Source: a virus
Length of the DNA: 64,000 nucleotides
Virus record (IMG/VR): IMGVR_UViG_3300043100_000006
Location: 1 to 64,000 of that record
Strand: one strand, 5' to 3'
The position numbers were made by a program, and so were the translations under genes. The notes under the pieces are model-generated. The model was given only the letters and a program-made list of their open reading frames with translations. It made no database searches and was not told the origin of the DNA. Shown in pieces: positions 14,500-22,446 of the stretch. The first letter of the stretch is position 1. The number at the start of each line of letters is the position of its first letter.

Positions 14500-14946
14500 A
14501 TGCCGCAAACAAATCCCCAAGTAAAACTCCGGCTAGACGGCCAGCTTTCGCACAAGGAATGTAATACGGTTCTCGCAGCGTTGCGCTTATTCCAAACATG
14601 CCTCGGCAAGACGGAGGAAGATCCAATCGAAGTGTCGATCACAGACATTCTGCTGATGGAGCACTTCGAAGACGGCGAGGAGCCATTAACCGAAACCGAG
14701 ATTGACATGCTGTGCGAGCGCATCAATCTGGGTCCACTGCCCGAGCAGATCGCGACTGAAGCGCTGGCGTGCATCCCGGTGCGAGTGGGCGGCGAACTTA
14801 AATCGCATCTCGCTTTTGTTCGGTCCGGCCTTGGTATCGACAGCCACACCCTATGCCTGAAATCATGGACGCGGAAATCCGGCGAGCCATTCTCCGCGAA
14901 GTACGATTGCGCGGAATGCTGCGAGAAGCAGGAGGCGGCGTCATGA
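14500..14946 (+). CDS. Hypothetical protein (148 aa)
   Basis: ATG 14500 immediately follows the previous stop. The N-terminal half resembles small acidic phage regulators (VLAALRLFQTCLGKTEEDPI). The C-terminal CLKSWTR and YDCAECCEK clusters could bind metal. Overlaps the next gene by ATGA. Confidence 0.6.
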   Translation: MPQTNPQVKLRLDGQLSHKECNTVLAALRLFQTCLGKTEEDPIEVSITDILLMEHFEDGEEPLTETEIDMLCERINLGPLPEQIATEALACIPVRVGGELKSHLAFVRSGLGIDSHTLCLKSWTRKSGEPFSAKYDCAECCEKQEAAS

Positions 14947-15191
14947 CTCCTCATCTCCAAGCACCAACCGAAGTAGTGACCAAGATGGTCCAGTCCAACC
15001 GCTCTTTCATGACATGGGACGGCGAAAAGAATCGCACGCTGAAAATGTACCGACCATGCGATTGTGGGTGCGACCGGGCGAGGTTCGGATACCTCTCTGG
15101 TTCGGATGACAAAGGGAACGGGCTCACGATCTACGCGAAGTCTGAGAAGCAATATCAGGCGATGCGGAAGATATTCGGGGGTGCCGTATGA
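14943..15191 (+). CDS. Small Cys-containing protein (82 aa)
   Basis: ATGA start with GGAGG six nt upstream. CDCGCDRARFGYLSG suggests a metal knuckle. Overlaps the next gene by ATGA. No family recognised. Confidence 0.6.
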   Translation: MTPHLQAPTEVVTKMVQSNRSFMTWDGEKNRTLKMYRPCDCGCDRARFGYLSGSDDKGNGLTIYAKSEKQYQAMRKIFGGAV

Positions 15192-15430
15192 AGTGGACAG
15201 TTCATCCAGAGCAGGGCGCCGAGTTCGCAGAGTATCACGAATCCGACGCCGGAAGAGTTGAGCGCACACCGTCAGGATGGGATGCTTGGGTGTACATCCC
15301 AGAAAAGCTGCGGTTTGGCCATGCGACAAAGCACAAGGTAGGGGAGTGCTACACGACGGCGGTGTCCGCAAGGGGCGCTGTTATTCGAGCATGGAAAAAA
15401 TACGCGCCCTTGAATGAAGGTGTGGCATGA
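15188..15430 (+). CDS. Small hypothetical protein (80 aa)
   Basis: Coupled by ATGA overlaps at both ends. Compact, aromatic-rich (GWDAWVYIPEKLRFG), predicted soluble. Not recognised. Confidence 0.6.
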   Translation: MKWTVHPEQGAEFAEYHESDAGRVERTPSGWDAWVYIPEKLRFGHATKHKVGECYTTAVSARGAVIRAWKKYAPLNEGVA

Positions 15431-15768
15431 AAACCATCCTGTGTCCAGAAACCCTCTCCATCTCCCACGCCTGTGCCATGCTTCGCGAGATGGAAGCGCA
15501 AGGCATCATCTCAAACCTCGGTGGCTCATGGGAACCAGGCCGCAAGTGTCCAGAGGATGGAATGCGGCTTTACAACGATGCGTGGTTCGAGTATCGCGGC
15601 CAGCTCGTGAACGCGCATCATTTCGGCATCGTGTATGCCGTGTTCGATGTGCTGAACGGCAGGCCGGCAGCGGCAGAGTATTCCGAGTGGGGACCGCCAA
15701 AGAAAGCCGAGGACCCTTGGGTTGGGCTGGACGATCTGCGGCAGAAGTTGGAGGCCGTCCATGCCTAA
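15427..15768 (+). CDS. Hypothetical protein (113 aa)
   Basis: ATGA overlap at its start; next gene begins inside it. Soluble alpha/beta protein with SISHACAMLREMEAQGIISN at the N-terminus. No family recognised. Confidence 0.6.
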   Translation: MKTILCPETLSISHACAMLREMEAQGIISNLGGSWEPGRKCPEDGMRLYNDAWFEYRGQLVNAHHFGIVYAVFDVLNGRPAAAEYSEWGPPKKAEDPWVGLDDLRQKLEAVHA

Positions 15769-15973
15769 CGGGCAGTGGGTGTTCACGCCGATTACCGAGG
15801 AGGATCGCAAGCGCGGGTTTGTAACGCTAAGGACCGGCGAACGAGTCGAATTGACCGAGACGCCGCGACTTTCGGAGATCGAGATTCGGAGGTCGCGCTG
15901 CTTGGTGGTTGTGGCTTTCTGCGTTGCGGCCATCGTCCTCATTGTTGGGATATGGCGAGTGTGCGGAGCATGA
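15761..15973 (+). CDS. C-terminal tail-anchored membrane protein (70 aa)
   Basis: ATG 15761 overlaps the preceding gene. Residues 1-48 are polar and charged; residues about 49-66 form one transmembrane helix (CLVVVAFCVAAIVLIVGIW), giving a cytoplasmic head with a C-terminal anchor. Function unknown. Confidence 0.6.
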   Translation: MPNGQWVFTPITEEDRKRGFVTLRTGERVELTETPRLSEIEIRRSRCLVVVAFCVAAIVLIVGIWRVCGA

Positions 15974-16209
15974 TTACCAGCACAGAACAGAGGCTCATCG
16001 TCGAGGCATCTATCCGGCGAAACATGCTGGCAATTGCGGACGAGATGGACCGCATAGCGGAGTCAGGCATTGAGTTGCCGGAAGTGCCAGGAGTGGTAAC
16101 GGCGTTCACGATGGGGCAGCAGGCGCGCAAGGAATGCGCCGAACGAGCAGGGCAGATTCGAGCGCTGTACGGGAACTTTACTTTTGGGCGGCAGCAGAGA
16201 GTGAACTAG
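15970..16209 (+). CDS. Helical hypothetical protein (79 aa)
   Basis: ATGA overlap with the membrane protein gene. Two amphipathic helices (TEQRLIVEASIRRNMLAIAD and ARKECAERAGQIRALYG). Not recognised. Confidence 0.6.
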   Translation: MITSTEQRLIVEASIRRNMLAIADEMDRIAESGIELPEVPGVVTAFTMGQQARKECAERAGQIRALYGNFTFGRQQRVN

Positions 16210-16214
16210 ATTCC

Positions 16215-16227
16215 TCCACCGGGTGGA
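16215..16227 (+). repeat. Palindromic repeat copy d
   Basis: TCCACCGGGTGGA followed by CGGATTGGA. It lies 16 nt before ATG 16244; the GTG in the repeat is in frame with that gene. Confidence 0.9.
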
Positions 16228-16243
16228 CGGATTGGAATTGACC

Positions 16244-16570
16244 ATGCAGAGAAAAAGCGATGCGACGACGTTGCTCGGTGCGGCTCTGGTAGCGCTGGGT
16301 AACAGGAACTTTGAAGGCGTCGCAGATCGACTGCAACGCTCGCGGGTGATGATACGAGCATTTGCGGAGCAGAAAGGATCCCCCGTCGTCGAGGAGGTCG
16401 AGCCGCATCTTTTATTCGGCTCGACCTCTGGCATTACGAGTTTGGTGGTATCGGCAATTACGAGCATCTCGAAAAACAATCTCCAGGATGGGTACATAAA
16501 GGTGCGGGATGCTGGGCTGATGTTGAAGAAGATGGTTGAGCAGCGCGGTCGGAAGCGGGTGGGTGTATGA
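16244..16570 (+). CDS. Hypothetical helical protein (108 aa)
   Basis: ATG 16244 preferred; the repeat's GTG at 16223 would add seven residues. Contains GITSLVVSAITSISKNNLQD, a hydrophobic helix pair too weak for a clear membrane span. Overlaps the next gene by ATGA. Confidence 0.55.
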   Translation: MQRKSDATTLLGAALVALGNRNFEGVADRLQRSRVMIRAFAEQKGSPVVEEVEPHLLFGSTSGITSLVVSAITSISKNNLQDGYIKVRDAGLMLKKMVEQRGRKRVGV

Positions 16571-16845
16571 GCCGATGTGATGTCTGCCACGAGCCCATCG
16601 AGAAGGGCGAAGGTTTATTGCACAGCACGGAGCGGCTACTTGATTCCAGTCCAGAAGTGATGGGCTTCGCATTCTATCCGTGGGCCGACGTACCGGAGCG
16701 ATTCCCCATCGGGCGAATTCACAAGCGGTGTTTGCGGACGCAACTCCACAAGTACCTTGAGAGATTTGAGATGGGGCGGTTGGCGCTACCGGCTGCGCGA
16801 ATCATCATCACGAGGAAGAAGATGGCAGGGAGGGCAGCGCGATGA
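16567..16845 (+). CDS. Zinc-finger-like protein (92 aa)
   Basis: ATGA overlap. CDVCHEPIEKGEGLLH at the start and HKRC later form a possible Cys2-His-Cys site. C-terminus basic (RKKMAGRAAR). Not recognised. Confidence 0.6.
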   Translation: MSRCDVCHEPIEKGEGLLHSTERLLDSSPEVMGFAFYPWADVPERFPIGRIHKRCLRTQLHKYLERFEMGRLALPAARIIITRKKMAGRAAR

Positions 16846-16937
16846 GGAACGCTCTGGAACTCTGGATACTGGACAAGATAGATTCAGCAATGCTCTGGCT
16901 GATCTATCTAGGGAGCGCCAAGGTTCAGGGTTCCTGA
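16842..16937 (+). CDS. 31-residue coupled membrane peptide
   Basis: Starts at ATGA with the previous stop and ends at TGA 16937. The sequence is a single amphipathic or hydrophobic helix (LELWILDKIDSAMLWLIYLG). Phage micro-proteins of this kind often associate with the membrane. Confidence 0.4.
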   Translation: MRNALELWILDKIDSAMLWLIYLGSAKVQGS

Positions 16938-16950
16938 GGGTTACTAAATT

Positions 16951-16975
16951 AGGGGAACTATATAGTTAACTCCCT
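16951..16975 (+). repeat. Leader palindrome A (AACTATATAGTT core)
   Basis: AGGGG, the perfect palindrome AACTATATAGTT, then AACTCCCT. It lies between the micro-protein and the gene at 16989, just before its GGAGG site. Nearly the reverse complement of leader palindrome B at 17803-17826. Confidence 0.8.
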
Positions 16976-16988
16976 TGGAGGATTGAAA

Positions 16989-17240
16989 ATGATCGTCTGT
17001 GCAAACTGCAATAGGGCTATGCGCCCGAAGAAAAACGGTACAGCGTTTATAGAGATGGCTCAGGCTCGCCCGTACAAACTCTGGATGGCCGACCTCTGGG
17101 AATGTCAAGACTGCGGAGCGCAAGTGCTTTACACGGCTCCGATGCAGACTCCAATCGCGGAGTCTTACCAAGAAGAGTTTCCGGCGAAGATTGCCACTTA
17201 CGCGCCTCCGTATCAGGCGAAAGAATGGAGCAGGGCATGA
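16989..17240 (+). CDS. Zinc-ribbon protein (83 aa)
   Basis: ATG 16989 behind GGAGG. Two knuckles, CANC near the N-terminus and CQDC about 37 residues later, form a zinc ribbon. Coupled to the next gene by ATGA. The pair 16989-17797 is framed by the two inverted leader palindromes. Confidence 0.65.
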   Translation: MIVCANCNRAMRPKKNGTAFIEMAQARPYKLWMADLWECQDCGAQVLYTAPMQTPIAESYQEEFPAKIATYAPPYQAKEWSRA

Positions 17241-17797
17241 GCGCATTGCAAGAATTGGGCTTTACGAAAGAAGAGTTAGAGCAGAAGGTTATCCAAAAGA
17301 TCGCGGATGATCTTCTACTTGAATACGGCTACGAGTCGGAAACTGGCGCGGATACCGTCGATGACAGCCATCTAAAACGCAAGTTCCACGAGATCATCAA
17401 GAAGCACGTTGATCGCCAGATTAACAAGATGGCGGAGGAGTACGTTGTGCCGCATGTCCGCGAGATCATTGAATCCGTCTCACTCCAGCAGACAAATCAG
17501 TGGGGTGAGAAGAAGGGCGAAGACAAGACATTCAAGGAGTATCTGACGGAATCGGCGCAAGCGTACCTCAGTCAGCCCGTCGATTTCCAAGGCGATGCGA
17601 GTAGCAGTTACAGCCAGAAGAATCAGACTCGGCTCGTGCATCTCGTTCATCAACATCTGCACTATGCAATTGAAAGTGCGATGAAGGATGCGGTCGATCA
17701 GGTCAAGAAGCAGATCGGTCCTGCGCTTGAAGCGACCGTTAAATTGAAACTCGGAGAGATCGCCAACTCGCTCAAGGTGCAACTAGCAACGAAATAA
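17237..17797 (+). CDS. Helical hypothetical protein (186 aa)
   Basis: ATGA start. Predominantly alpha-helical and charged, with HLKRKFHEIIKKHVDRQINK and a C-terminal ATVKLKLGEIANSLKVQLA. It resembles phage proteins of unknown role that precede small metal-binding genes; no catalytic motif seen. Confidence 0.65.
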   Translation: MSALQELGFTKEELEQKVIQKIADDLLLEYGYESETGADTVDDSHLKRKFHEIIKKHVDRQINKMAEEYVVPHVREIIESVSLQQTNQWGEKKGEDKTFKEYLTESAQAYLSQPVDFQGDASSSYSQKNQTRLVHLVHQHLHYAIESAMKDAVDQVKKQIGPALEATVKLKLGEIANSLKVQLATK

Positions 17798-17802
17798 GGA
17801 CT

Positions 17803-17826
17803 TAGGGAGTTATGTATATAGTTCCC
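17803..17826 (+). repeat. Leader palindrome B (10-bp RNA hairpin)
   Basis: AGGGAGTTAT pairs with ATAGTTCCCT as RNA (two G-U pairs) around a GTAT loop. It is the near reverse complement of palindrome A and precedes the GGGAGG ribosome site of the gene remnant at 17845. Confidence 0.8.
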
Positions 17827-17844
17827 TAAATTAGAGGGAGGAAA

Positions 17845-18066
17845 ATGTGACGCGGCAAGAGCATTTTAGATTGGTGCAAACAACGGGCCTTGGAATATGT
17901 CGCTCCTGGCGATATGGCGAGCGCCTTTGCTTCTATGACCTCAGACCTCGGCAAACATGAACAGACCGAGAACCACGCGGGGATTCAGCTTGGAATGATG
18001 ATGCTAATGGGAGGCCGTCTGTCCACCGCGCGAGAGATGCGAGAGTTTATCGAGGGTTTCAATTAG
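17845..18066 (+). pseudogene. Conserved phage protein with stop at codon 2
   Basis: A clear coding frame ends at TAG 18066 (ALEYVAPGDMASAFASMTSD ... REMREFIEGFN), a short family common in phages. The start region reads GGGAGGAAA-ATG-TGA, so translation would stop after Met. Possible explanations are a point mutation, a sequencing error, or use of TTG 17890, which would drop the first 15 residues. Other genes here use TGA as stop, so recoding is unlikely. Confidence 0.65.
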
Positions 18067-18112
18067 GGCGTAGCTGATTACGTGCGCCGCACACGAAAGG
18101 GAAAATGGCACA

Positions 18113-18310
18113 ATGAGCGAGATCGACCGGGATTTGGAGCGAATCGAGCGCAAGTTGGACCAACTCTTAGAGTGGGTGGGTTATACGGACACTTGCGTCT
18201 GCCTCACGCGATACAGTACCCGTAATGCAACGCGAACTGCTGGCCGCCTGATATGTGAAAGATGCCGCAAGCCAGTAGACGAAAAGAGGGAGGCCGCACA
18301 GTCCTCATGA
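18113..18310 (+). CDS. Coiled-coil/zinc-knuckle small protein (65 aa)
   Basis: ATG 18113. N-terminal heptad helix (DRDLERIERKLDQLLEWVG) followed by CVC and CERC, so possibly a dimer with a zinc site. Overlaps the next gene by ATGA. Confidence 0.55.
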   Translation: MSEIDRDLERIERKLDQLLEWVGYTDTCVCLTRYSTRNATRTAGRLICERCRKPVDEKREAAQSS

Positions 18311-18402
18311 CTGTATTTCCTAACAATCCGATAGTAGCGGCGTCGGCGATGGCGAGCGTAATTTATCTGTCGCTGCGATTCTGGCGGTGGTTGCGTCGAT
18401 GA
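18307..18402 (+). CDS. 31-residue membrane peptide
   Basis: ATGA overlaps at both ends fix the frame. One hydrophobic helix (VAASAMASVIYLSLRFWRWL) with a basic end, so N-out/C-in by the positive-inside rule. Confidence 0.45.
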   Translation: MTVFPNNPIVAASAMASVIYLSLRFWRWLRR

Positions 18403-18599
18403 AAGCGCCAACGAAATCATGCACGGATTGCGAGAAATCTAAAATGATCCATTGCTTTGCTCCATGCGAGTGGAGGAAGACGCTAGACTCAGATCGGCAC
18501 TGCCGGGAGTGCCTTGCGGGAGGAAGAAAGAAACCGGGGCGAGTGAAACACGCGGGGCGCGAAGTGTGGCGGAGGGATATGCGAGGACTGTTTGCATGA
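18399..18599 (+). CDS. Zinc-finger small protein (66 aa)
   Basis: ATGA start. CTDC, CFAPC and CREC clusters in a basic protein are typical of phage HNH-less zinc proteins. Coupled to the next gene. Confidence 0.55.
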   Translation: MKAPTKSCTDCEKSKMIHCFAPCEWRKTLDSDRHCRECLAGGRKKPGRVKHAGREVWRRDMRGLFA

Positions 18600-18970
18600 A
18601 CACCTATTTTCCATTACCGACTTCCGCGAGGTCGACTCCGACTCCGGACCTGCTAAAAGCATTCAGGGAAGCGAGTTCTATGTTCATGTCTTTGACGGCG
18701 GAACAGATTAACTCGGGGTGTTGTTTTGATTGGGCGGTTAAAGTATTTGACTTGGTCGAGGGCAGTAAGATTGCCGGCCACAATATCGAAGGACACGGCC
18801 ACAGCTACATCGAAGTGGGCGGATTGTGTTTTGATGCAGAGTGTTGGGAAGGTGTAGAGGATTGGCAGCAGTTGCCGTTCTTTCGCCGAGTGCTTCAGGG
18901 GAGGCGATGGATTGAGGCGAGTCATGGCCGATGGTTATATGGAGGCGGCATTCCACCTTGCGACAGGTGA
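18596..18970 (+). CDS. Hypothetical protein (124 aa)
   Basis: ATGA start. Contains GCCFDWAVKVFDLVEGSKIA and a GHGHSYIEVGGLCFDAE segment with paired His and acidic residues, suggestive of a papain-like or NlpC-like fold with Cys-His. That is only a visual resemblance. Function unresolved. Confidence 0.6.
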   Translation: MNTYFPLPTSARSTPTPDLLKAFREASSMFMSLTAEQINSGCCFDWAVKVFDLVEGSKIAGHNIEGHGHSYIEVGGLCFDAECWEGVEDWQQLPFFRRVLQGRRWIEASHGRWLYGGGIPPCDR

Positions 18971-19119
18971 ATGCAGGCAAGCCAAGGCGAAATCTGCCGC
19001 GGTGTGAGTGTGGCCACTCGGTGAACAAGCACGTAGACGGGAAAGGGACGTGCATGGTGCGCGGGTGCTTTCGGTGCTGGGAGTTTAGGAGAGCGAGATT
19101 GAAAGATGGGAATCGCTGA
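18967..19119 (+). CDS. Short zinc-binding protein (50 aa)
   Basis: GTG start in a GTGA overlap. CECGHSVNKHVDGKGTCMVRGC and CFRCWEF match small CxCGH...C phage zinc proteins. The start could be an upstream ATG at 18931 instead. Confidence 0.5.
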   Translation: MNAGKPRRNLPRCECGHSVNKHVDGKGTCMVRGCFRCWEFRRARLKDGNR

Positions 19120-19504
19120 CTTCATGGCCGATTACGAGCGAAGCACGGAACGAAATCCCTTCGCCTCTGCCGAGCGAGTGTGGCGCGCGAAAGCGGCATT
19201 CCGTCTTGCGGCATTTGATGGTCGCGTGGCTTTCAGTATTCGTTCTTTGCAGCGGGGCTGCGGGTATGGATCGGCAGCGTTGCTTTGGCTTTGCGACCTG
19301 GCGGACAAGCATGGAGCGATCTTGAGCGGGGTGATTGAACCGATGGGCAACCTACGGCCACGGTTGACGGCTGGGCAGTTGCGGGCATGGTATCGGAGAA
19401 ACGGATTCGCAGTAACGCGGGATGATCGCATTTGTCGAGTGCCGATGGGGATGGCGGAATCTTTCCACCGGGTTGAGACTTTAGAGGCAAGGAGAACGAG
19501 TTGA
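19106..19504 (+). CDS. GNAT-like acetyltransferase fragment (132 aa)
   Basis: ATG 19106 overlaps the previous gene. GCGYGSAALLWLCDLADKHG resembles the GNAT acetyl-CoA loop and helix (G-x-G-x-G/A), and LRAWYRRNGFAVTRDDR the GNAT C-terminal strand. The last residues come from palindromic repeat copy e, so the C-terminus may have been replaced. Substrate unknown. Confidence 0.6.
   Translation: MGIADFMADYERSTERNPFASAERVWRAKAAFRLAAFDGRVAFSIRSLQRGCGYGSAALLWLCDLADKHGAILSGVIEPMGNLRPRLTAGQLRAWYRRNGFAVTRDDRICRVPMGMAESFHRVETLEARRTS
19464..19476 (+). repeat. Palindromic repeat copy e (one mismatch)
   Basis: TCCACCGGGTTGA, in the 3' end of the GNAT-like frame, followed by GACTTTAGAGG and the next gene's AAGGAG. 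Confidence 0.75.
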
Positions 19505-20892
19505 CCGAGTACGATGATTTTTTGCTGGCAAAGACGCAAGCCGGAAGTGAATCAGGATTCACCCCGGTATGGATGCCAGATTTCCTCTTCGACTTTCAGT
19601 CCTGGCTACTTGAGTGGGGAGTACGAAAAGGACGCGCGGCATATTTCGCGGACTGCGGATTAGGCAAGACGCCCCTCCAGCTCGTTTGGGGAGAGAATGT
19701 GGTGCGCAAGACGAATCGCCCGGTGCTACTGTTAACTCCTCTTGCGGTATCTGCGCAAACAATCGCCGAGGGAGAGAAGTTCGGGATTGAATGTAAGCGG
19801 CAGCGCGAGGGCGGATTCTTTACTGGCATCAACATTACAAATTACGAACGGCTCCATTATTTCAACCCGAACGACTTTGCCGCAGTGATATGCGACGAGT
19901 CGAGCATCCTAAAATCTTTTGATGGAGCGACGCGGCTTGCTATCACGGAGTTTATGCGAAAGGTCCCTTATCGCCTGCTCTGTACCGCGACGGCAGCTCC
20001 TAATGATTACATTGAACTTGGAACGTCGAGCGAAGCCCTGGGCGAACTTGGATATATCGACATGCTGCAACGATTTTTTAAGAACGACCAAAACACGGTC
20101 AAGCCGATGGTGTACCGGAACAAGGGACAAAACTTTGCTCAACTGGACGACCGAGCCAAGTGGAGATTCAAAGGGCACGCGGAGCCCGCCTTTTGGCGGT
20201 GGATGAGTTTTTGGGCGCGCGCAATTCGCAAGCCGTCTGACTACGGGTTCCCTGATGGGGCGTTCATCCTCCTGCCGTTGACTGAGGTTCAACACGTCGT
20301 AAAGACAAATACGCTTGCGCCGGGGATGCTATTCCCTATGCCAGCCGTCAGTCTGCCGGAACAACGAGAGGAGCGACGTCGGACCATCAAAGAACGCTGC
20401 GAGAAAGTAGCAGAACTGGTGGACGATGGCGAACAGGCTCTCATCTGGTGCCACTTGAACGATGAAGGAGACTTACTGGAAGAGTTGATACCTGGAGCCG
20501 TGCAAGTCAGCGGTAAAGACGCAGATGAATCGAAGGAAGAAAAGTTCCTCGACTTCGCGCGCGGCAAGATTAAGGACTTGGTTACTAAGCCGAAGATTGG
20601 GGCATGGGGACTCAATTTTCAAAACTGCGCTCACGTCACCTCATTCCCAAGTCACAGCTTCGAGCAATACTACCAAGGGATTCGGCGTTGCTGGCGATTC
20701 GGACAAAAGCGGCCGGTGCGATCTGATATGGTAACGACCGAAGGCGAGAAAGATGTGATGGAAAACTTACAGCGCAAGGCAAGGGCAGCGGACCACATGT
20801 TCACGCGACTCGTTGCGGAAATGAATCACGCCATGCACATTGAAACTGGCACAAAATACGAAACCCCAACGGAGGTTCCTGCGTGGCTGTGA
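19501..20892 (+). CDS. SNF2/SF2-type helicase-like ATPase (463 aa)
   Basis: TTG start behind AAGGAG at six-nt spacing. Motif I is DCGLGKTPLQ, a DEAD-like box reads VICDESSIL, motif III LCTATAAP, and motif VI YYQGIRRCWRFGQ is the SNF2 signature. It translocates on double-stranded DNA and probably works with the methyltransferase encoded by the next gene (10-nt overlap), a recurring phage pair. Possible roles are DNA remodelling during methylation or anti-restriction. Confidence 0.88.
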   Translation: MTEYDDFLLAKTQAGSESGFTPVWMPDFLFDFQSWLLEWGVRKGRAAYFADCGLGKTPLQLVWGENVVRKTNRPVLLLTPLAVSAQTIAEGEKFGIECKRQREGGFFTGINITNYERLHYFNPNDFAAVICDESSILKSFDGATRLAITEFMRKVPYRLLCTATAAPNDYIELGTSSEALGELGYIDMLQRFFKNDQNTVKPMVYRNKGQNFAQLDDRAKWRFKGHAEPAFWRWMSFWARAIRKPSDYGFPDGAFILLPLTEVQHVVKTNTLAPGMLFPMPAVSLPEQREERRRTIKERCEKVAELVDDGEQALIWCHLNDEGDLLEELIPGAVQVSGKDADESKEEKFLDFARGKIKDLVTKPKIGAWGLNFQNCAHVTSFPSHSFEQYYQGIRRCWRFGQKRPVRSDMVTTEGEKDVMENLQRKARAADHMFTRLVAEMNHAMHIETGTKYETPTEVPAWL

Positions 20893-21878
20893 TCGAGCAG
20901 AAAGTTACGGATCGTTACGCAATTTACAACGGAGACTGCATCCCGATCATGGCGGCAATGCGCGAGGCTTCGGTGCATCTCTCGATATACTCTCCCCCAT
21001 TCGGGGGCCTGTATCACTACAGTTCCAACGAGCGCGATCTATCGAACTGCAAGGACTACCAGCAGTTTTTCGAGCACTACGCCTTTGTGGTCCGAGAAAT
21101 CGCGCGCATCACGATGCCTGGGCGCATGACGTGCGTGCATTGCATGGACGTTCCATCGGGAAACACTGGCACGGATTGGCTTACTGACTTCCCAGGTGAC
21201 ATCATACGGCTCCACGAAAAAGAGGGCTGGAACTATGTCGCTCGATATGCCGTATGGAAAGAGCCACTAGCGGTACGCAATCGAACAATGGCTAAGAATC
21301 TGGCGCACAAGACCATTGTGGAAGACTCCTCGCGGTGCTCCGTGGCATCTGCTGATTACCTCGTTGTCTTCCGGCGCAAGGGCAAGAACCCGATTCCGAT
21401 CAAACATCCGGTAGGGCTAATGGAGTACGCAGGTGAACGCAAGATGCCTGCCGAGTTACTAAAGTACCGCGGATGGAAAGGGAATCAGATCGAAAATCGG
21501 TACTCGCATTGGATCTGGCGACAATACGCCTCAGCGTTCTGGGATGACATCCGACTAGGGCGCGTGGTTAAGTTCAAGGCATCACGCGACCAAGAGGACG
21601 AGAAGCATGTCCACCCCTTGCAGTTGGATGTGATTGCGCGATGTCTCGTGCTTTGGTCGAATCCTGGCGAAACCCTCTGGACCCCATTCATGGGAGTAGG
21701 TTCGGAAGTGTGCGAAGCGCTTCATCAGGGGCGCAAGGGAATCGGCGCGGAACTGAAACCGAGTTATTATCGGCAAGCGGTGAAGAATGTCGAGGAAGCC
21801 GCGAAGGGCGACGAATATGTTGAACAAGAATCGTTGTACGGCGCAGACGCAGAAGAAGGCGAGGAACTGCCGGCATGA
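20883..21878 (+). CDS. Beta-class DNA methyltransferase (331 aa)
   Basis: GTG start inside the helicase gene. The catalytic motif IV is SPPFGGLYHYSS near the N-terminus and motif I (PFMGVGSEVCEAL) near the C-terminus, the order of beta-class amino-methyltransferases. Ser-Pro-Pro-Phe is commoner in N4-cytosine than N6-adenine enzymes, so m4C is a guess. No partner endonuclease is visible, so it is likely an orphan protecting phage DNA. Confidence 0.9.
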   Translation: MAVIEQKVTDRYAIYNGDCIPIMAAMREASVHLSIYSPPFGGLYHYSSNERDLSNCKDYQQFFEHYAFVVREIARITMPGRMTCVHCMDVPSGNTGTDWLTDFPGDIIRLHEKEGWNYVARYAVWKEPLAVRNRTMAKNLAHKTIVEDSSRCSVASADYLVVFRRKGKNPIPIKHPVGLMEYAGERKMPAELLKYRGWKGNQIENRYSHWIWRQYASAFWDDIRLGRVVKFKASRDQEDEKHVHPLQLDVIARCLVLWSNPGETLWTPFMGVGSEVCEALHQGRKGIGAELKPSYYRQAVKNVEEAAKGDEYVEQESLYGADAEEGEELPA

Positions 21879-21994
21879 TCTACTGCCTGACCTGCGGCAT
21901 CCCACTCGCGGGTGGCGACACAGGGAACGACGGGATCGTAGTCTTTATTCATGCGATGGCCGGGCACGAACTGGATGTGCTGGAATTGCCTTGA
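21875..21994 (+). CDS. Zinc-binding mini-protein (39 aa)
   Basis: ATGA overlap with the methyltransferase. Starts MIYCLTCGIPL and has His26 and His31, a possible Cys2-His2 site. Its last bases form the -35 region of the next promoter. Confidence 0.5.
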   Translation: MIYCLTCGIPLAGGDTGNDGIVVFIHAMAGHELDVLELP

Positions 21995-22019
21995 CCGGCC
22001 AATGATTCACTAGTATTCT
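21991..22019 (+). promoter_or_regulatory. Early promoter, copy 4
   Basis: TTGACC 21991-21996, 17-nt spacer ending GATTCACTAG, TATTCT 22014-22019, ahead of ATG 22044. Confidence 0.8.
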
Positions 22020-22043
22020 TACCACAAAAGAAAAGAGGCTCCA

Positions 22044-22442
22044 ATGAACGACGAAGCGAAGCAGGCAATTAGTATCGCAACCCCAACAGCAGAGGTCGGC
22101 AGAAGCATTGTGGCCGCTGCACAAGAACAGCGACGCGCACGGTTCCAGGATAAGGTAGTCGCGATCTGCGATTCAGAACTGGAAGCGGTAGTTATCGCGG
22201 AGCGCAAGATTGAGTTCTACCAGAAGTGCTTGGAGCACTCAAAGAAGCGACTGGCGGCGATTGAAGCCGGGGAGTGGCAGATCGTAAACGGTCAATTCGC
22301 ATTTAACGATTCGGAATTGACCAAGACTCCGATGGTTCCGATGAAGGATGAAGAAATCATGCTCGGTTGGTTTGGCGGGGCGGCTGGACGTGGCAAGATG
22401 GATGCGCAGAAAGTGCGCACCATCCTGAACGAAGTCGGCTAA
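22044..22442 (+). CDS. Helical hypothetical protein (132 aa)
   Basis: ATG 22044, 25 bp from copy-4 promoter. Long central helix (VVIAERKIEFYQKCLEHSKK) and a C-terminal GWFGGAAGRGKMDAQK. Looks like an abundant early factor; not recognised. Confidence 0.6.
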   Translation: MNDEAKQAISIATPTAEVGRSIVAAAQEQRRARFQDKVVAICDSELEAVVIAERKIEFYQKCLEHSKKRLAAIEAGEWQIVNGQFAFNDSELTKTPMVPMKDEEIMLGWFGGAAGRGKMDAQKVRTILNEVG

Positions 22443-22446
22443 TCCG

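Noticed and set aside
14430-15371. 313-residue minus-strand frame
   Set aside because: Mirrors three plus-strand genes joined by ATGA overlaps with good ribosome sites.
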